From the IMG/VR virus record IMGVR_UViG_3300010288_000003, positions 1 to 28,368 of that record: 28,368 nt of DNA; one strand, 5' to 3'. The DNA is from a virus. A program made the translations under genes and the position numbers. The stretch's first letter is position 1. Every line of letters starts with the position of its first letter. Below the pieces are notes generated by a model that worked only from the letters and a program-made list of their open reading frames with translations, did no database searches and had not been told where the DNA came from. Below are positions 1 through 7,253 of the stretch, piece after piece.

Positions 1-1631
1 ACGACTTTAGGTGTGCCGTCGAGGACTGCATAGGTCGCGGCAGATTGCACTCGACGCCAGAAAGCTACAATGTTCGGATTCGAATCCCGCCACGCTCGGC
101 AGATCGTTTCCATCTCGGGCTCCGACGGCGCACTCCGGCCAGCCATCTTCGCGTAGGCGCCGATCCAGCCCTGATAGCCGAGCGCCAACTCTGCGATCTT
201 CCCCTTCTGTCGTTCCGGGCTCTTCCTGTCGATGACCTTGTTCGGGAAGATCTTCTCGGCTGCCAGAGCGTAGATGTCCTTGCCCTCCCGGAAAGCGTGC
301 ACCTTCCATTGCTCGCCGGCGATCGTCGCCAGGATCCTCGCCTCGATCGCGGAATAGTCGCACGAGACGAGCACTTTCCCAGGAGCCGCGACGATCACGT
401 TACGGACCGCGTCCTTCACCGCCTTGGCGGCAGACCCGTAAATCGCCTGCAGCATACCGGTATCACGATCCTTGATGAGATCGACCAGAGCCGCAGGCTC
501 CAGCGTACCGGTCGGTCTGGGGAGGTTTTGTGGCTGGAAGATCTGTCCAGCCCACCTTCCCGTATTGGCTCTATGGTAGACGAGAAGACCGCGTAAACGG
601 CCGTCCCTACAGAGCGCAGTCTTCGCCCTAGTCAGCTTAGCGACACTCGAAAGAGACAGCTGTTGACGAAGAGTGAGCACCTCCTTCACCTGCGGCGGTA
701 AACTTTCATTGTCCATCAGCGCCTCGATCGTCTCTGCGCGAACGTCCTCGATCTCTGGGAGCCATTGACGAAGATAGGTCTGCAAAGACTTTGGCCCGAC
801 TGTGGACAGCCCGGTAAGCACTCGCAGCCGATCGAGAAGTTCCGTACGCTCCTGTTCGATAACGTCTTCCGCCGCGGTGATCAGTTCCAGGTCCACTCCG
901 AGGCCACGATCGTTGATCCGCCGATCGAGATCGTAGACCTTCTGCTCGGGTCCGGGCAGAGCGCCTAGAATGGTCCCGACCTCGTGCTCCAGGTCCACGT
1001 CACGGGCGTTGTACGCGAGCAGCAGCGGGAGGAGGCCGGACATTTCCGGATCGACGAAGCCGTCTTCGCCGACCTCGACCCAAAAAGGTTCGGAGAGGCC
1101 GAGCTCGCTCAGGATCCCTTCATCACTCACCTTGAGCCGTCTACCAGGTTCGTGCCTGCGCGAGAGGATCGACAGTAGCTTGTCGCCGACGGCCAGTTTC
1201 CGGCCACGGCCCAGAGCCTGGGCTACATCGTCCAGACCGCCGGCGAGCCCGCGTAGACGTGCAGCGGACATGGAACAGATCCAAGCCGGCTCGGGCGCGG
1301 CCCCGGTGGCGGGAGCATAGAGCGAGCGCCAGATGACCCGCTCGAACGCCGCGTTGAAGGCCGAGAAGACGAACTTTCCGGGTTGGAGGGATAGTTCGGC
1401 CAACCTGGCGAAGTCGGGCGAGTTCGCAGAGGCAGCCCACGTCCTGCCGTCGCCGATCTTCCAGGCCACCGAGAGGATCCGAGTAGAAGGGTCCTCGGCG
1501 TAGCGGAAGGCCCCACACATCTTGAGATCGACCGAGGATCGCGTCTCGAAATCGACCGTGACCTTGACCGCACTGTGGGCGCCGAAGGTTGCACCGTCGA
1601 CAGCCAGCTGATATTCTATCGGGTCGATCAT
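1..1631 (-). CDS. Family A DNA polymerase with 3'-5' exonuclease (partial, C-terminus off the left edge)
   Basis: Phage replicative DNA polymerase that copies the genome and proofreads. The frame is open from an ATG at 1631 to the window edge (543 codons, no stop). An N-terminal DnaQ-like exonuclease shows motif I VDFETRSSVDLK (D27, E29), a FNAAFE segment and motif III Y207-x3-D211. The polymerase domain shows GRWAGQIFQPQNLPRP, motif A DYSAIEARIL (Asp 425) and motif B R474-QKG-K478 with Y486. Motif C (HDE) must lie beyond the edge. Residue 482, equivalent by motif spacing to E. coli Pol I Phe762, is leucine. It is the last gene visible in the replication unit, 51 bases after the SSB gene, with a G-rich ribosome site (GGGGGC). 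The family call is certain; the complete length is unknown. Confidence 0.96.
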   Translation of the reverse strand, partial: MIDPIEYQLAVDGATFGAHSAVKVTVDFETRSSVDLKMCGAFRYAEDPSTRILSVAWKIGDGRTWAASANSPDFARLAELSLQPGKFVFSAFNAAFERVIWRSLYAPATGAAPEPAWICSMSAARLRGLAGGLDDVAQALGRGRKLAVGDKLLSILSRRHEPGRRLKVSDEGILSELGLSEPFWVEVGEDGFVDPEMSGLLPLLLAYNARDVDLEHEVGTILGALPGPEQKVYDLDRRINDRGLGVDLELITAAEDVIEQERTELLDRLRVLTGLSTVGPKSLQTYLRQWLPEIEDVRAETIEALMDNESLPPQVKEVLTLRQQLSLSSVAKLTRAKTALCRDGRLRGLLVYHRANTGRWAGQIFQPQNLPRPTGTLEPAALVDLIKDRDTGMLQAIYGSAAKAVKDAVRNVIVAAPGKVLVSCDYSAIEARILATIAGEQWKVHAFREGKDIYALAAEKIFPNKVIDRKSPERQKGKIAELALGYQGWIGAYAKMAGRSAPSEPEMETICRAWRDSNPNIVAFWRRVQSAATYAVLDGTPKV

Positions 1632-1649
1632 GGCAGCCCCCGAGAAAGC

Positions 1650-1676
1650 GAGCGGGGCTGGGAGCCGGCCCCGCTC
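1650..1676 (-). terminator. Strong GC hairpin between SSB and polymerase genes, possible weak terminator
   Basis: A perfect nine-base inverted repeat (GAGCGGGGC and GCCCCGCTC) with a nine-base loop fills the short gap between the SSB stop and the polymerase start. On the minus strand it is followed by GCTTTCTC, which is only a weak U-tract. It could be a leaky terminator that lowers polymerase expression relative to SSB, or an mRNA-stabilising or processing hairpin. The pairing is seen directly; the function is inference. Confidence 0.4.
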
Positions 1677-1682
1677 ACCCCG

Positions 1683-2342
1683 TCAAATCTCGAACTCGTC
1701 TCGGGGCACGTCGTTCGGGCTGGAAGCCGTCTTCTGGATATGCGAGAGCAGGGCCGTAGTGTTACCGCGCCTGCCGATATGACCCCCGTCTTGCGTCTTG
1801 ACAAAGGCATTCAGCCATGCAGCCAAGTGGAACTGTCCACCGGCGTCGACCGGACCGACCGCGATCTCGGCATGCCCGTACATGCCACGGTAGCACGCCT
1901 TTGGCGTCAACGGCTTGCTTTGTCCGCCCTCAGTGATATCGAGACACGCCGGTTGGGTCTTTGACGTGGCGGAGATGACCCAATGCCCAGCAAGCGCCGT
2001 CGGCACCACGACATCCGGAACCGCTGCCGCCTTCCGCCGATAGGCCTCGACCATCTCGTCACCGTCACGCAGACGCCTACGGATGATCGCCATGATCTCG
2101 TCGGTGCCGGCATTCTTGAGCGTCGGGAACGTGGTGCGCAAAAGGTTCGCACCGACAGTCACGAACTCCTTGACAAACGTCCTGACCTCTTGGTCGCTCT
2201 TGTCGAAGAACAAGGTGACCTTATACTGGCCTTTCGCATACTGCTTATGAGCTTTACGGTTCTCGGGGAGATCCGGGACCAGCAAGTTTTCGGCCCAAAC
2301 TCTGCCGCGGGGGGTGTAGAAGAGGTGCGAATTGCGTGCCAT
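1683..2342 (-). CDS. Single-stranded DNA-binding protein, Enc34/DUF2815 type
   Basis: The 219-aa product matches the style of the DUF2815 (phage Enc34 ssDNA-binding protein) family. It has an N-terminal strand-rich part (LLVPDLPENRKAHKQYAKGQ), a central region that coordinates ligand contacts in the family, and the typical C-terminal stretch CYRGMYGHAEIAVGPVDAGG then LNAFVKTQDGGHIG. Members coat single-stranded DNA during replication and recombination, the role T7 gene 2.5 fills in T7. The C-terminus is short and acidic (DVPRDEFEI), as is common for SSBs that recruit partners. The ATG at 2342 has an AAGGA ribosome site. It sits between the DUF2800 nuclease (one base apart) and DNA polymerase, the usual company of this family. 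Confidence 0.82.
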   Translation of the reverse strand: MARNSHLFYTPRGRVWAENLLVPDLPENRKAHKQYAKGQYKVTLFFDKSDQEVRTFVKEFVTVGANLLRTTFPTLKNAGTDEIMAIIRRRLRDGDEMVEAYRRKAAAVPDVVVPTALAGHWVISATSKTQPACLDITEGGQSKPLTPKACYRGMYGHAEIAVGPVDAGGQFHLAAWLNAFVKTQDGGHIGRRGNTTALLSHIQKTASSPNDVPRDEFEI

Positions 2343-2343
2343 C

Positions 2344-3549
2344 TTACGATCCTTTCCTGATGCTCTGGAGAAGACCTTCGGCTCCCTTGCGAACCTTCAC
2401 CTCCTTGGCTTGCTCGGAGAGGCGCTTGGGGTAAGCCGACGAGTTGCAGTACGTAACGTAGTCGGTGTCTCGCGTCAAGACCGCATGTTCGGGGTAGCTG
2501 TCCTCGACCTGACTAGGTGTCAAGATCACACGCCGGTACGCCTGCTCACCGAGCACCTCGACCAGCTTGTTCTCGCCGGCCTTCGTCCAGTGCCGGGTCC
2601 CGCGGCGGTTGACGAGTGTATAGTGCGGGATCTCGGCGCCACTCCGCATCCGGCCGACAGCTTCGGCGACCAGCAAGTTCCGATACTCCTCGATGGCGGT
2701 AGCCTTGTCGAGAAGCTCGGACAACTCCTCTGGGCTCAAGCTCTTCACTGGTTTCGGCTCGAACTCCATAGCAAATCTCCTGTAGGCGGGGCAAATCGCG
2801 ATAGCCGGACAATACCGACAATGTGCTCCGACCGAGAGATAAGGCTCGATATCGTTGGCGGCTCTTGCCTCTACTGCCCGCATCGCTGCTGGGCGCACCT
2901 CGATATCGTACCAAGCCCTCAACTCGTCTATCGAGAACACCAGTCCTCTTCCGCGCCGGTGCCCTCCCTGCCGCTGCGAGACTACGATTTGCGCCTCCTT
3001 AGCCTCGAACACTTTCGCGGCTGCGAGAGCGTAGAGCCGGAGTTGTGGGGTCTCCTCGACATCAACCGCGTTGCGCCCGGTCTTCATATCGAGCACGACC
3101 ACCCGCTCGATGGCCGGGAACCAGCCGAGCACGTCAGCCGTCCCGGCGATGTGCTCATCGAGGACGAGCCTAGTCTCTGGTCGCCAGCCGCCATCGGGCG
3201 GACAGCCGATCGCCTCCTCGACTTCGTGAAGCGCCCGCAACGCACTATCGACGTGGAGCGCCTGGTCCGTATCGAAGGTGATCCAGATTTTTCCGTCGCC
3301 AGCCCGCACCGTGACGCCTGTGAACGAGGACAGATCGGCCGGTATGTCCTTGGCGATCTCGATCTCGCTTCCGATCAGCTCGAACGGCTCCTGACCAGTA
3401 GTCAAACAGTGCTCCAAAATTTTATGGAGCGCTGTCCCGATTACCGCCGCGGCGGATGTCGGGCGATCGACCAGGTCAGCGAGGACCGGGAAGCCCGGGC
3501 AAGCTATCCAACGACTGCTCGCCGACGGGCTCAAAACCCGGCCAGGCAC
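2344..3549 (-). CDS. DUF2800 Cas4/RecB-like PD-(D/E)XK nuclease with iron-sulfur cysteines
   Basis: A 401-aa predicted DNA exonuclease. The N-terminus has the family signature LSPSASSRWIACPGF containing Cys17, then GTALHKILEH (His42), GTADVLG (Asp139) and VLDMKTG (Asp154, Lys156), which together form the RecB/Cas4 nuclease active site. Cys244, Cys247 and Cys253 (HCRYCPAIAICP) with Cys17 reproduce the one-plus-three cysteine layout of the 4Fe-4S cluster in AddB and Cas4. It likely resects or processes DNA ends during phage recombination, handing ssDNA to the adjacent SSB. It starts at a GTG directly after the upstream stop, with GAGGGT as ribosome site. Family assignment is firm; substrate polarity cannot be read from sequence. 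Confidence 0.88.
   Translation of the reverse strand: MPGRVLSPSASSRWIACPGFPVLADLVDRPTSAAAVIGTALHKILEHCLTTGQEPFELIGSEIEIAKDIPADLSSFTGVTVRAGDGKIWITFDTDQALHVDSALRALHEVEEAIGCPPDGGWRPETRLVLDEHIAGTADVLGWFPAIERVVVLDMKTGRNAVDVEETPQLRLYALAAAKVFEAKEAQIVVSQRQGGHRRGRGLVFSIDELRAWYDIEVRPAAMRAVEARAANDIEPYLSVGAHCRYCPAIAICPAYRRFAMEFEPKPVKSLSPEELSELLDKATAIEEYRNLLVAEAVGRMRSGAEIPHYTLVNRRGTRHWTKAGENKLVEVLGEQAYRRVILTPSQVEDSYPEHAVLTRDTDYVTYCNSSAYPKRLSEQAKEVKVRKGAEGLLQSIRKGS
2450..2478 (-). promoter_or_regulatory. Weak candidate promoter for SSB, inside the nuclease gene
   Basis: On the minus strand TTGACG (2478-2473) is followed after 17 bases by TACGTA (2455-2450), about 100 bases upstream of the SSB start. The sequence lies within coding DNA, so the match may be chance; it is listed because spacing and the -35 copy the better candidates elsewhere in the window. 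Confidence 0.22.
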
Positions 3550-4104
3550 TCAACCCTCGACGAGCGCAGCGCCACGAGCCAGGAAGTCGGCCCACTTGTC
3601 CTGCGGGAGCGCCTGCAAGGTCGGCACCCCGTAGCTGGCACGGAGCTCACGAAGCCGTGCCCCACCGTCCGGACCGAGCTTTTTCGCCAACTCGTAGACG
3701 AACTTCTGAAGCTCATCGTAGTTGGCCGGAACCCTGTGAGCAGTCGGCTCGGGCTGCGGAGCGGGCTCGGGCAGCTTCTCGGGCTGCGGAGCGGGCTCGG
3801 GCAGCTTCTCGGGCTGCGGAGCGGGCTCGGGCAGCTTCTCGGGCTGCGGAGCGGGCTCGGGCAGCTTCTCGGGCTCGGACTTGAGCTTAGGCCGAAGCTT
3901 GACCTTGGGCTCCGGCTTGGGGTCGGCCTCGGTAGCCCGCATCAACGTCTGGTTCACTGCCAAACGAGCACGATCGAGATACTCCTCGACCATCTCGGGC
4001 GTGATTTCCCCGTGGCCGAGAACGAGGGTGACCTCTGCCTCTGCCGGGGCGTACTCCGCTACTTGCCGGCGGCGGAGAAAGCGGACGGTAGCCGTCTCAA
4101 TCAT
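3550..4104 (-). CDS. Hypothetical protein with EKLPEPAPQP tandem repeats
   Basis: A 184-aa protein of unknown function in the replication unit. Three parts are visible: an N-terminal folded segment (about 1-60, including VAEYAPAEAEVTLVLGHG), a proline-rich linker (about 62-118) made mainly of four perfect EKLPEPAPQP repeats, and a C-terminal helical segment (about 122-184, DELQKFVYELAKKLGPDGG through LPQDKWADFLARGAALVEG). The C-terminal part resembles the small helical tails seen on several phage DNA-metabolism proteins. The linker should be an extended, rod-like polyproline spacer. The ATG at 4104 overlaps the SNF2 stop by four bases. Its position between helicase and nuclease suggests an accessory role in recombination or replication (inference). 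Confidence 0.8.
   Translation of the reverse strand: MIETATVRFLRRRQVAEYAPAEAEVTLVLGHGEITPEMVEEYLDRARLAVNQTLMRATEADPKPEPKVKLRPKLKSEPEKLPEPAPQPEKLPEPAPQPEKLPEPAPQPEKLPEPAPQPEPTAHRVPANYDELQKFVYELAKKLGPDGGARLRELRASYGVPTLQALPQDKWADFLARGAALVEG
3751..3870. repeat. Four perfect 30-bp in-frame tandem repeats
   Basis: Units at 3751-3780, 3781-3810, 3811-3840 and 3841-3870 are identical at all 30 positions, with a degenerate partial copy on each side. They encode EKLPEPAPQP on the minus strand. Identity at the DNA level, including third codon positions, implies recent expansion or continuing copy-number change by slippage or recombination. Confidence 0.97.
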
Positions 4105-5735
4105 CGGGATGCTCCTATCCCATGGTCCAACACTGCGAACACGTTCCTAGCCTTTCTTAGAGCAGTCGTCAAGACCTTTTGATCGAGCGACCGATCAGCG
4201 ACCAGGAACTGAACCGTGACAGGGTATCGCTGCCCGTGGCGGTGAAGCCGGTCGGCAGCTTGCTCGTTGTCGGCGAAGGTCCAGGAACATTCCGCGAACA
4301 CCGCCACCGAGGCGGCATTCTGAAGCCCGTCCACACCGACACCGCCAGAGGTGATCTGCGCGATGACCACCCGGACACTCGGGTCCTCGACGAACTTGGC
4401 GATCACCGCCTGTCTCCGAGAAGCCGGGGTGCGCCCGGAAAGCGTAACGGCTGGCAGGCCTTTTTGATCCAGGATGGCAGCGATCAGGTCGATGACCTCG
4501 TGATGCCAACAGAAGAGCACCAGCTTCTGGACCCCACCATCGAGGACCATCTCGACGTGCTCGACCACCCTAGGTACCTTGGCTATCCCCATTTGGCGCC
4601 TGGTTGCCGCCACGGCGGCTCGCTCCTCGATCGACACCCGCTCACCACCGAGCAAGCTCTTCACGTCGATCGTCAGAAGGCTCTCCGCTCGCAAAGCCGT
4701 CCGGATCGCCGCATTGTCCGGGACCTCGACGATTTCGTAGGTCTTGTCCGGAAGTTGTGGCGCCACGTCGGCTTTTAGACGCCGAATCATCATAGAGCGC
4801 ACACGAGAACCGAGCTCCAACGGAAAGAAAACTTTTTCGTAGGTCGCACCGTTGGAAGTCTTGACCAGAGGATTGAAGCGCTCACAGAACTTGTCATAAG
4901 ACTGTCTACCGATCGCATCCCAATTGAACGCCCTGAGCAAGGTATAGATCTCCCTAGGACGATTGGGCAATGGCGTCCCTGTGAGCGCAATGACTTTTTT
5001 GGCACAATCCATTACACATCGATTACGCTTCTCCTGCCACGCCCCCAAGATAATATGAGTGCGCGCGCTGGTATGGTTCTTGAGATAGTGCGCCTCGTCC
5101 AGTATAGCCAAGTCATACTCTCGTGAAAAAAGAGCATCGGCGAGTAGCCCACCAATCGATATCATAGTATACGACACGATAACGATACGAGCAGCCGGAG
5201 AAATTTTCTCAGAGCTTTTTTCGATGACTTGGATAAACCATTTGTTGCCGTTGAGAAGCCAGGTGCGGCACATGTTCACCCATTGACGACGGATCGAAGC
5301 AGGGCAAATAATCAGGATCGACCTCGCCCCGATCGCGTTCGCCACTCCGAGCGCCTGGACGGTCTTCCCGAGGCCCATCTCGTCGGCGATGAGTGCGTGC
5401 CGGCGGGTGACGGCGAATTGGATCCCCGCTCGCTGGAACGGCAGATACTGCAGCCCCGGCGGAACGGGGTAATCGTCGATCGCGTCGGTGGCGCGGCTCA
5501 GCCAGTGATCGACGGCTAAGTCACCGAGCGCATCGAGCGCCGCCCGGTCTGCGACCTCTGTGAACACCGCCGCCGACCAGCGGGACCTGGTACCCCACCA
5601 TACCCAGTCCGGCGAAAGCCTCGCAGAATGCCACTCCACCTTTACCAGGTTGGCATCCCTGGCGGCCGCCGCCGCGCGATCGTCTTGAGGAGGTGCTCCG
5701 AGGTACCACACGCCATCGTGGTACGTCAGCTTCAC
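4101..5735 (-). CDS. SNF2-family DEAH helicase/ATPase
   Basis: A 544-aa superfamily 2 ATPase of the SNF2 type. RecA domain 1 has a Q-motif-like LPFQRAGIQF (about 98-107), Walker A DEMGLGKT (118-125), ICPASI (motif Ia), DEAH (213-216) and TGTP (252-255). Domain 2 has QKLVLFCWHHEVID (about 403), ITSGGVGVDGLQNA (about 461-474) and the arginine-finger motif QAADRLHRHGQ (492-502). Such proteins translocate on duplex DNA or anneal and remodel forks; phage copies occur in the DUF2800/DUF2815/polymerase replication cassette. The GTG start overlaps the upstream stop as GTGA. The roughly 90-residue N-terminal region before the ATPase core is not recognised. Family is certain; the exact role in this phage is inferred. 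Confidence 0.93.
   Translation of the reverse strand: MKLTYHDGVWYLGAPPQDDRAAAAARDANLVKVEWHSARLSPDWVWWGTRSRWSAAVFTEVADRAALDALGDLAVDHWLSRATDAIDDYPVPPGLQYLPFQRAGIQFAVTRRHALIADEMGLGKTVQALGVANAIGARSILIICPASIRRQWVNMCRTWLLNGNKWFIQVIEKSSEKISPAARIVIVSYTMISIGGLLADALFSREYDLAILDEAHYLKNHTSARTHIILGAWQEKRNRCVMDCAKKVIALTGTPLPNRPREIYTLLRAFNWDAIGRQSYDKFCERFNPLVKTSNGATYEKVFFPLELGSRVRSMMIRRLKADVAPQLPDKTYEIVEVPDNAAIRTALRAESLLTIDVKSLLGGERVSIEERAAVAATRRQMGIAKVPRVVEHVEMVLDGGVQKLVLFCWHHEVIDLIAAILDQKGLPAVTLSGRTPASRRQAVIAKFVEDPSVRVVIAQITSGGVGVDGLQNAASVAVFAECSWTFADNEQAADRLHRHGQRYPVTVQFLVADRSLDQKVLTTALRKARNVFAVLDHGIGASR
4144..4172 (-). promoter_or_regulatory. Candidate internal promoter for the nuclease-SSB-polymerase genes
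   Basis: TTGACG (4172-4167), 17-base spacer, TAGGAA (4149-4144) on the minus strand. The -10 box and flanks (TAGGAAC) repeat the candidate at 28046-28074. It lies in the last codons of the SNF2 gene, 40 bases before the ATG at 4104, and could give extra transcription of the downstream replication genes. Being inside coding sequence lowers confidence. Confidence 0.35.
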
Positions 5736-5968
5736 CCTCCGCGCTCCTCCGGCCGAGGACCCTCGACAACAGGCACGTTGACGAGCATACAGACGATCTC
5801 GCCGTCCGGAGTGACGTAGGCTACGACTGCGGAGACCGGCGGCTTGTTGTCCTGGAAGACCAGGACCGCCCCCCGGTTCTCGGGCAGCTTGACCGTCTCG
5901 ACGTAGGCGAGCCGCGTTTTCTCGGCATGAAGGAGCGCGGTGAAGTCAGCAGCAGGCAGACAAGCCAT
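5732..5968 (-). CDS. Hypothetical protein, first gene of the replication unit
   Basis: A 78-aa protein with no recognised family. It appears to be a small beta-rich fold (KLPENRGAVLVFQDN, SAVVAYVTPDGEIVCMLVNV) with a charged C-terminal tail. ATG at 5968 has a strong GGAGGG ribosome site six bases upstream. Its stop overlaps the helicase GTG start, so the two are translationally coupled. As promoter-proximal gene it may be expressed early, but nothing in the sequence gives a function. Confidence 0.75.
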   Translation of the reverse strand: MACLPAADFTALLHAEKTRLAYVETVKLPENRGAVLVFQDNKPPVSAVVAYVTPDGEIVCMLVNVPVVEGPRPEERGG

Positions 5969-5996
5969 GACAGGCCCTCCAGGTCAGTGATGCCTC

Positions 5997-6025
5997 GGCA
6001 TAGCACACGCCCGAACACCGCGCAA
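5997..6025 (-). promoter_or_regulatory. Candidate leftward promoter for the replication genes
   Basis: On the minus strand TTGCGC (6025-6020), 17-base spacer, TATGCC (6002-5997), giving a leader of about 22 bases before the ATG at 5968. The -35 is only a partial match to TTGACA. Support comes from its intergenic position and correct spacing, and from the facing promoter candidate at 6030. Confidence 0.5.
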
Positions 6026-6029
6026 GGGG

Positions 6030-6058
6030 TTGCAGGCTCACCGCCACGGGGCTATACT
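6030..6058 (+). promoter_or_regulatory. Candidate rightward promoter for the lysis genes
   Basis: TTGCAG (6030-6035), a 17-base spacer and TATACT (6053-6058) give a good sigma-70-like promoter. The predicted transcription start (about 6065) falls at the AGGAGG ribosome site (6065-6070) of the endolysin, so the mRNA would have an unusually short leader of about 11 bases. Confidence 0.6.
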
Positions 6059-6075
6059 CCGAGCAGGAGGTACCC

Positions 6076-6702
6076 ATGGGCAAACCCGCCAAAACCGAGA
6101 TCTCCGAGCTGACCCTCACCTGGGAAGGCGGCTACGTTTGGCACCCGAAAGATTACGGGGGGCCGACAGCGTTCGGTGTCACGTGCTGGACGCTAGCCGA
6201 CTTGGCCGGAGTGGACCGTCCGATCTATCCGCGTAACCAGGAAGAACTGAACTCACCAGACGTTCAGGCGTTCTTCCGCAAAATGGATCTGGTCGTTCGG
6301 CAGCTGACGAAGGAAGAGGCGAAGAGGATCCTCTACACTCAATTCGTTCAGCGTCCGAAAATAACCCAACTGCCCGTCGAAATAATCGATCAAGTGGCAG
6401 ATATGGCGGTCAACATGGGCCCGAAAAACGCGCTCAAGTTGACCCAAAAAGTCCTGCGCGAGATCACAGAAGACGAGATCCCGACTACTGGTGTCATGGA
6501 CGCGAACACTTCCCGAGCCGCGAAAGCCGTAGTGGCTCAAGTCGGAGGTGAACTAGTCAACGATGCGCTGGCCTTGGCAAGAGCCGACTATTACCTCTCA
6601 CTGAACCGACCGGCGTTCACCCGCGGCTGGCTTCGCAGGGCAGCAGCATTTGCCAGTAGCGAACGGGCGAAGCGAACGATCCTCGGAATGATCCCTACAT
6701 GA
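6076..6702 (+). CDS. Endolysin, GH108-type peptidoglycan hydrolase
   Basis: A 208-aa muramidase-type lysin. The N-terminal domain carries the GH108 signature WEGGYV (predicted catalytic Glu17) followed by DYGGPTAFGVT. The C-terminal part has the peptidoglycan-binding type-3 pattern of these enzymes, TTGVMDANTSRAAKAVV then LARADYYLSLNRPAFTRGWL. There is no signal peptide or membrane anchor, so release to the periplasm would depend on the holin encoded next (four-base ATGA overlap). The start ATG at 6076 has a perfect AGGAGG five bases upstream. The gene is on the plus strand, opposite to almost everything else in the window, with its own promoter candidate. Family and role are well supported. 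Confidence 0.93.
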   Translation: MGKPAKTEISELTLTWEGGYVWHPKDYGGPTAFGVTCWTLADLAGVDRPIYPRNQEELNSPDVQAFFRKMDLVVRQLTKEEAKRILYTQFVQRPKITQLPVEIIDQVADMAVNMGPKNALKLTQKVLREITEDEIPTTGVMDANTSRAAKAVVAQVGGELVNDALALARADYYLSLNRPAFTRGWLRRAAAFASSERAKRTILGMIPT

Positions 6703-7253
6703 TCGGACCCTTCCTCGATCTGCTCGGAAAGCTAGGTCTCGGCTGGCTAGCGAACTCTGCCGAGGCGGAAAGACACAAGCATGCCGAGACCACCGCCGTG
6801 GCAGAAGTCGCTGCTCAAGTGGAGCGCTCGATCGGCCGGGGACAAGGGAAGTTCGGGGCTTTCGTCGACGCCTACACCCGATTGATGCGGCCGCTGATCT
6901 TGACCAGCAGCATGGGCGGGATCGGCTGGATCGTATGGCTTTGCTATGCCGAGCCGATGCGCGCGGCCGCGTTCCTTCAAGCCGTCCAGATGGCAGAAGA
7001 CCTGCTGCTGATGCTCTTGGTGTTCCCACTGGCGCACTTCGGGATCCGCCCGTTCGAGAAGGCCGGCATCCTCAAAAAGGCCGCGGACGTAGCGATCGCC
7101 ACCACCGCTGCCCGACGGATCCAGACCACCAAGGAAGAGGCCGAAAAGGAAGAGCGCTTCGAGCGCGAGATGGCCGACACCTCGAAGCCCCTCTCCAACT
7201 GGGCGATCTTAGAAGCTAACCGGAGAATGAAGCTCAGCTCGAACTCGTCATGA
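6699..7253 (+). CDS. Holin with predicted membrane segments (three-TM / gene-transfer-agent holin type)
   Basis: A 184-aa membrane protein matching the pattern of the three-helix holin family first named in gene transfer agents. It has an amphipathic N-terminus (FLDLLGKLGLGWLANSAEAE), then RPLILTSSMGGIGWIVWLCY and AEDLLLMLLVFPLAHFGIRP as strong membrane helices (about residues 66-86 and 99-119). A charged coiled-coil-like tail (KEEAEKEERFEREM) follows. It should form the inner-membrane lesion that lets the endolysin out. The ATG overlaps the endolysin stop. Its last 20 bases overlap the 3' end of the convergent gene at 7234-7515. Confidence 0.85.
   Translation: MIGPFLDLLGKLGLGWLANSAEAERHKHAETTAVAEVAAQVERSIGRGQGKFGAFVDAYTRLMRPLILTSSMGGIGWIVWLCYAEPMRAAAFLQAVQMAEDLLLMLLVFPLAHFGIRPFEKAGILKKAADVAIATTAARRIQTTKEEAEKEERFEREMADTSKPLSNWAILEANRRMKLSSNSS

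Noticed and set aside
2332-4182. Long plus-strand open frame (616 codons) opposite the nuclease and repeat protein
   Set aside because: Both strands stay open because of the biased GC-rich codons of the minus-strand genes. The minus frame carries clear nuclease motifs and tight gene tiling; the plus frame has no ribosome site or recognisable domain.
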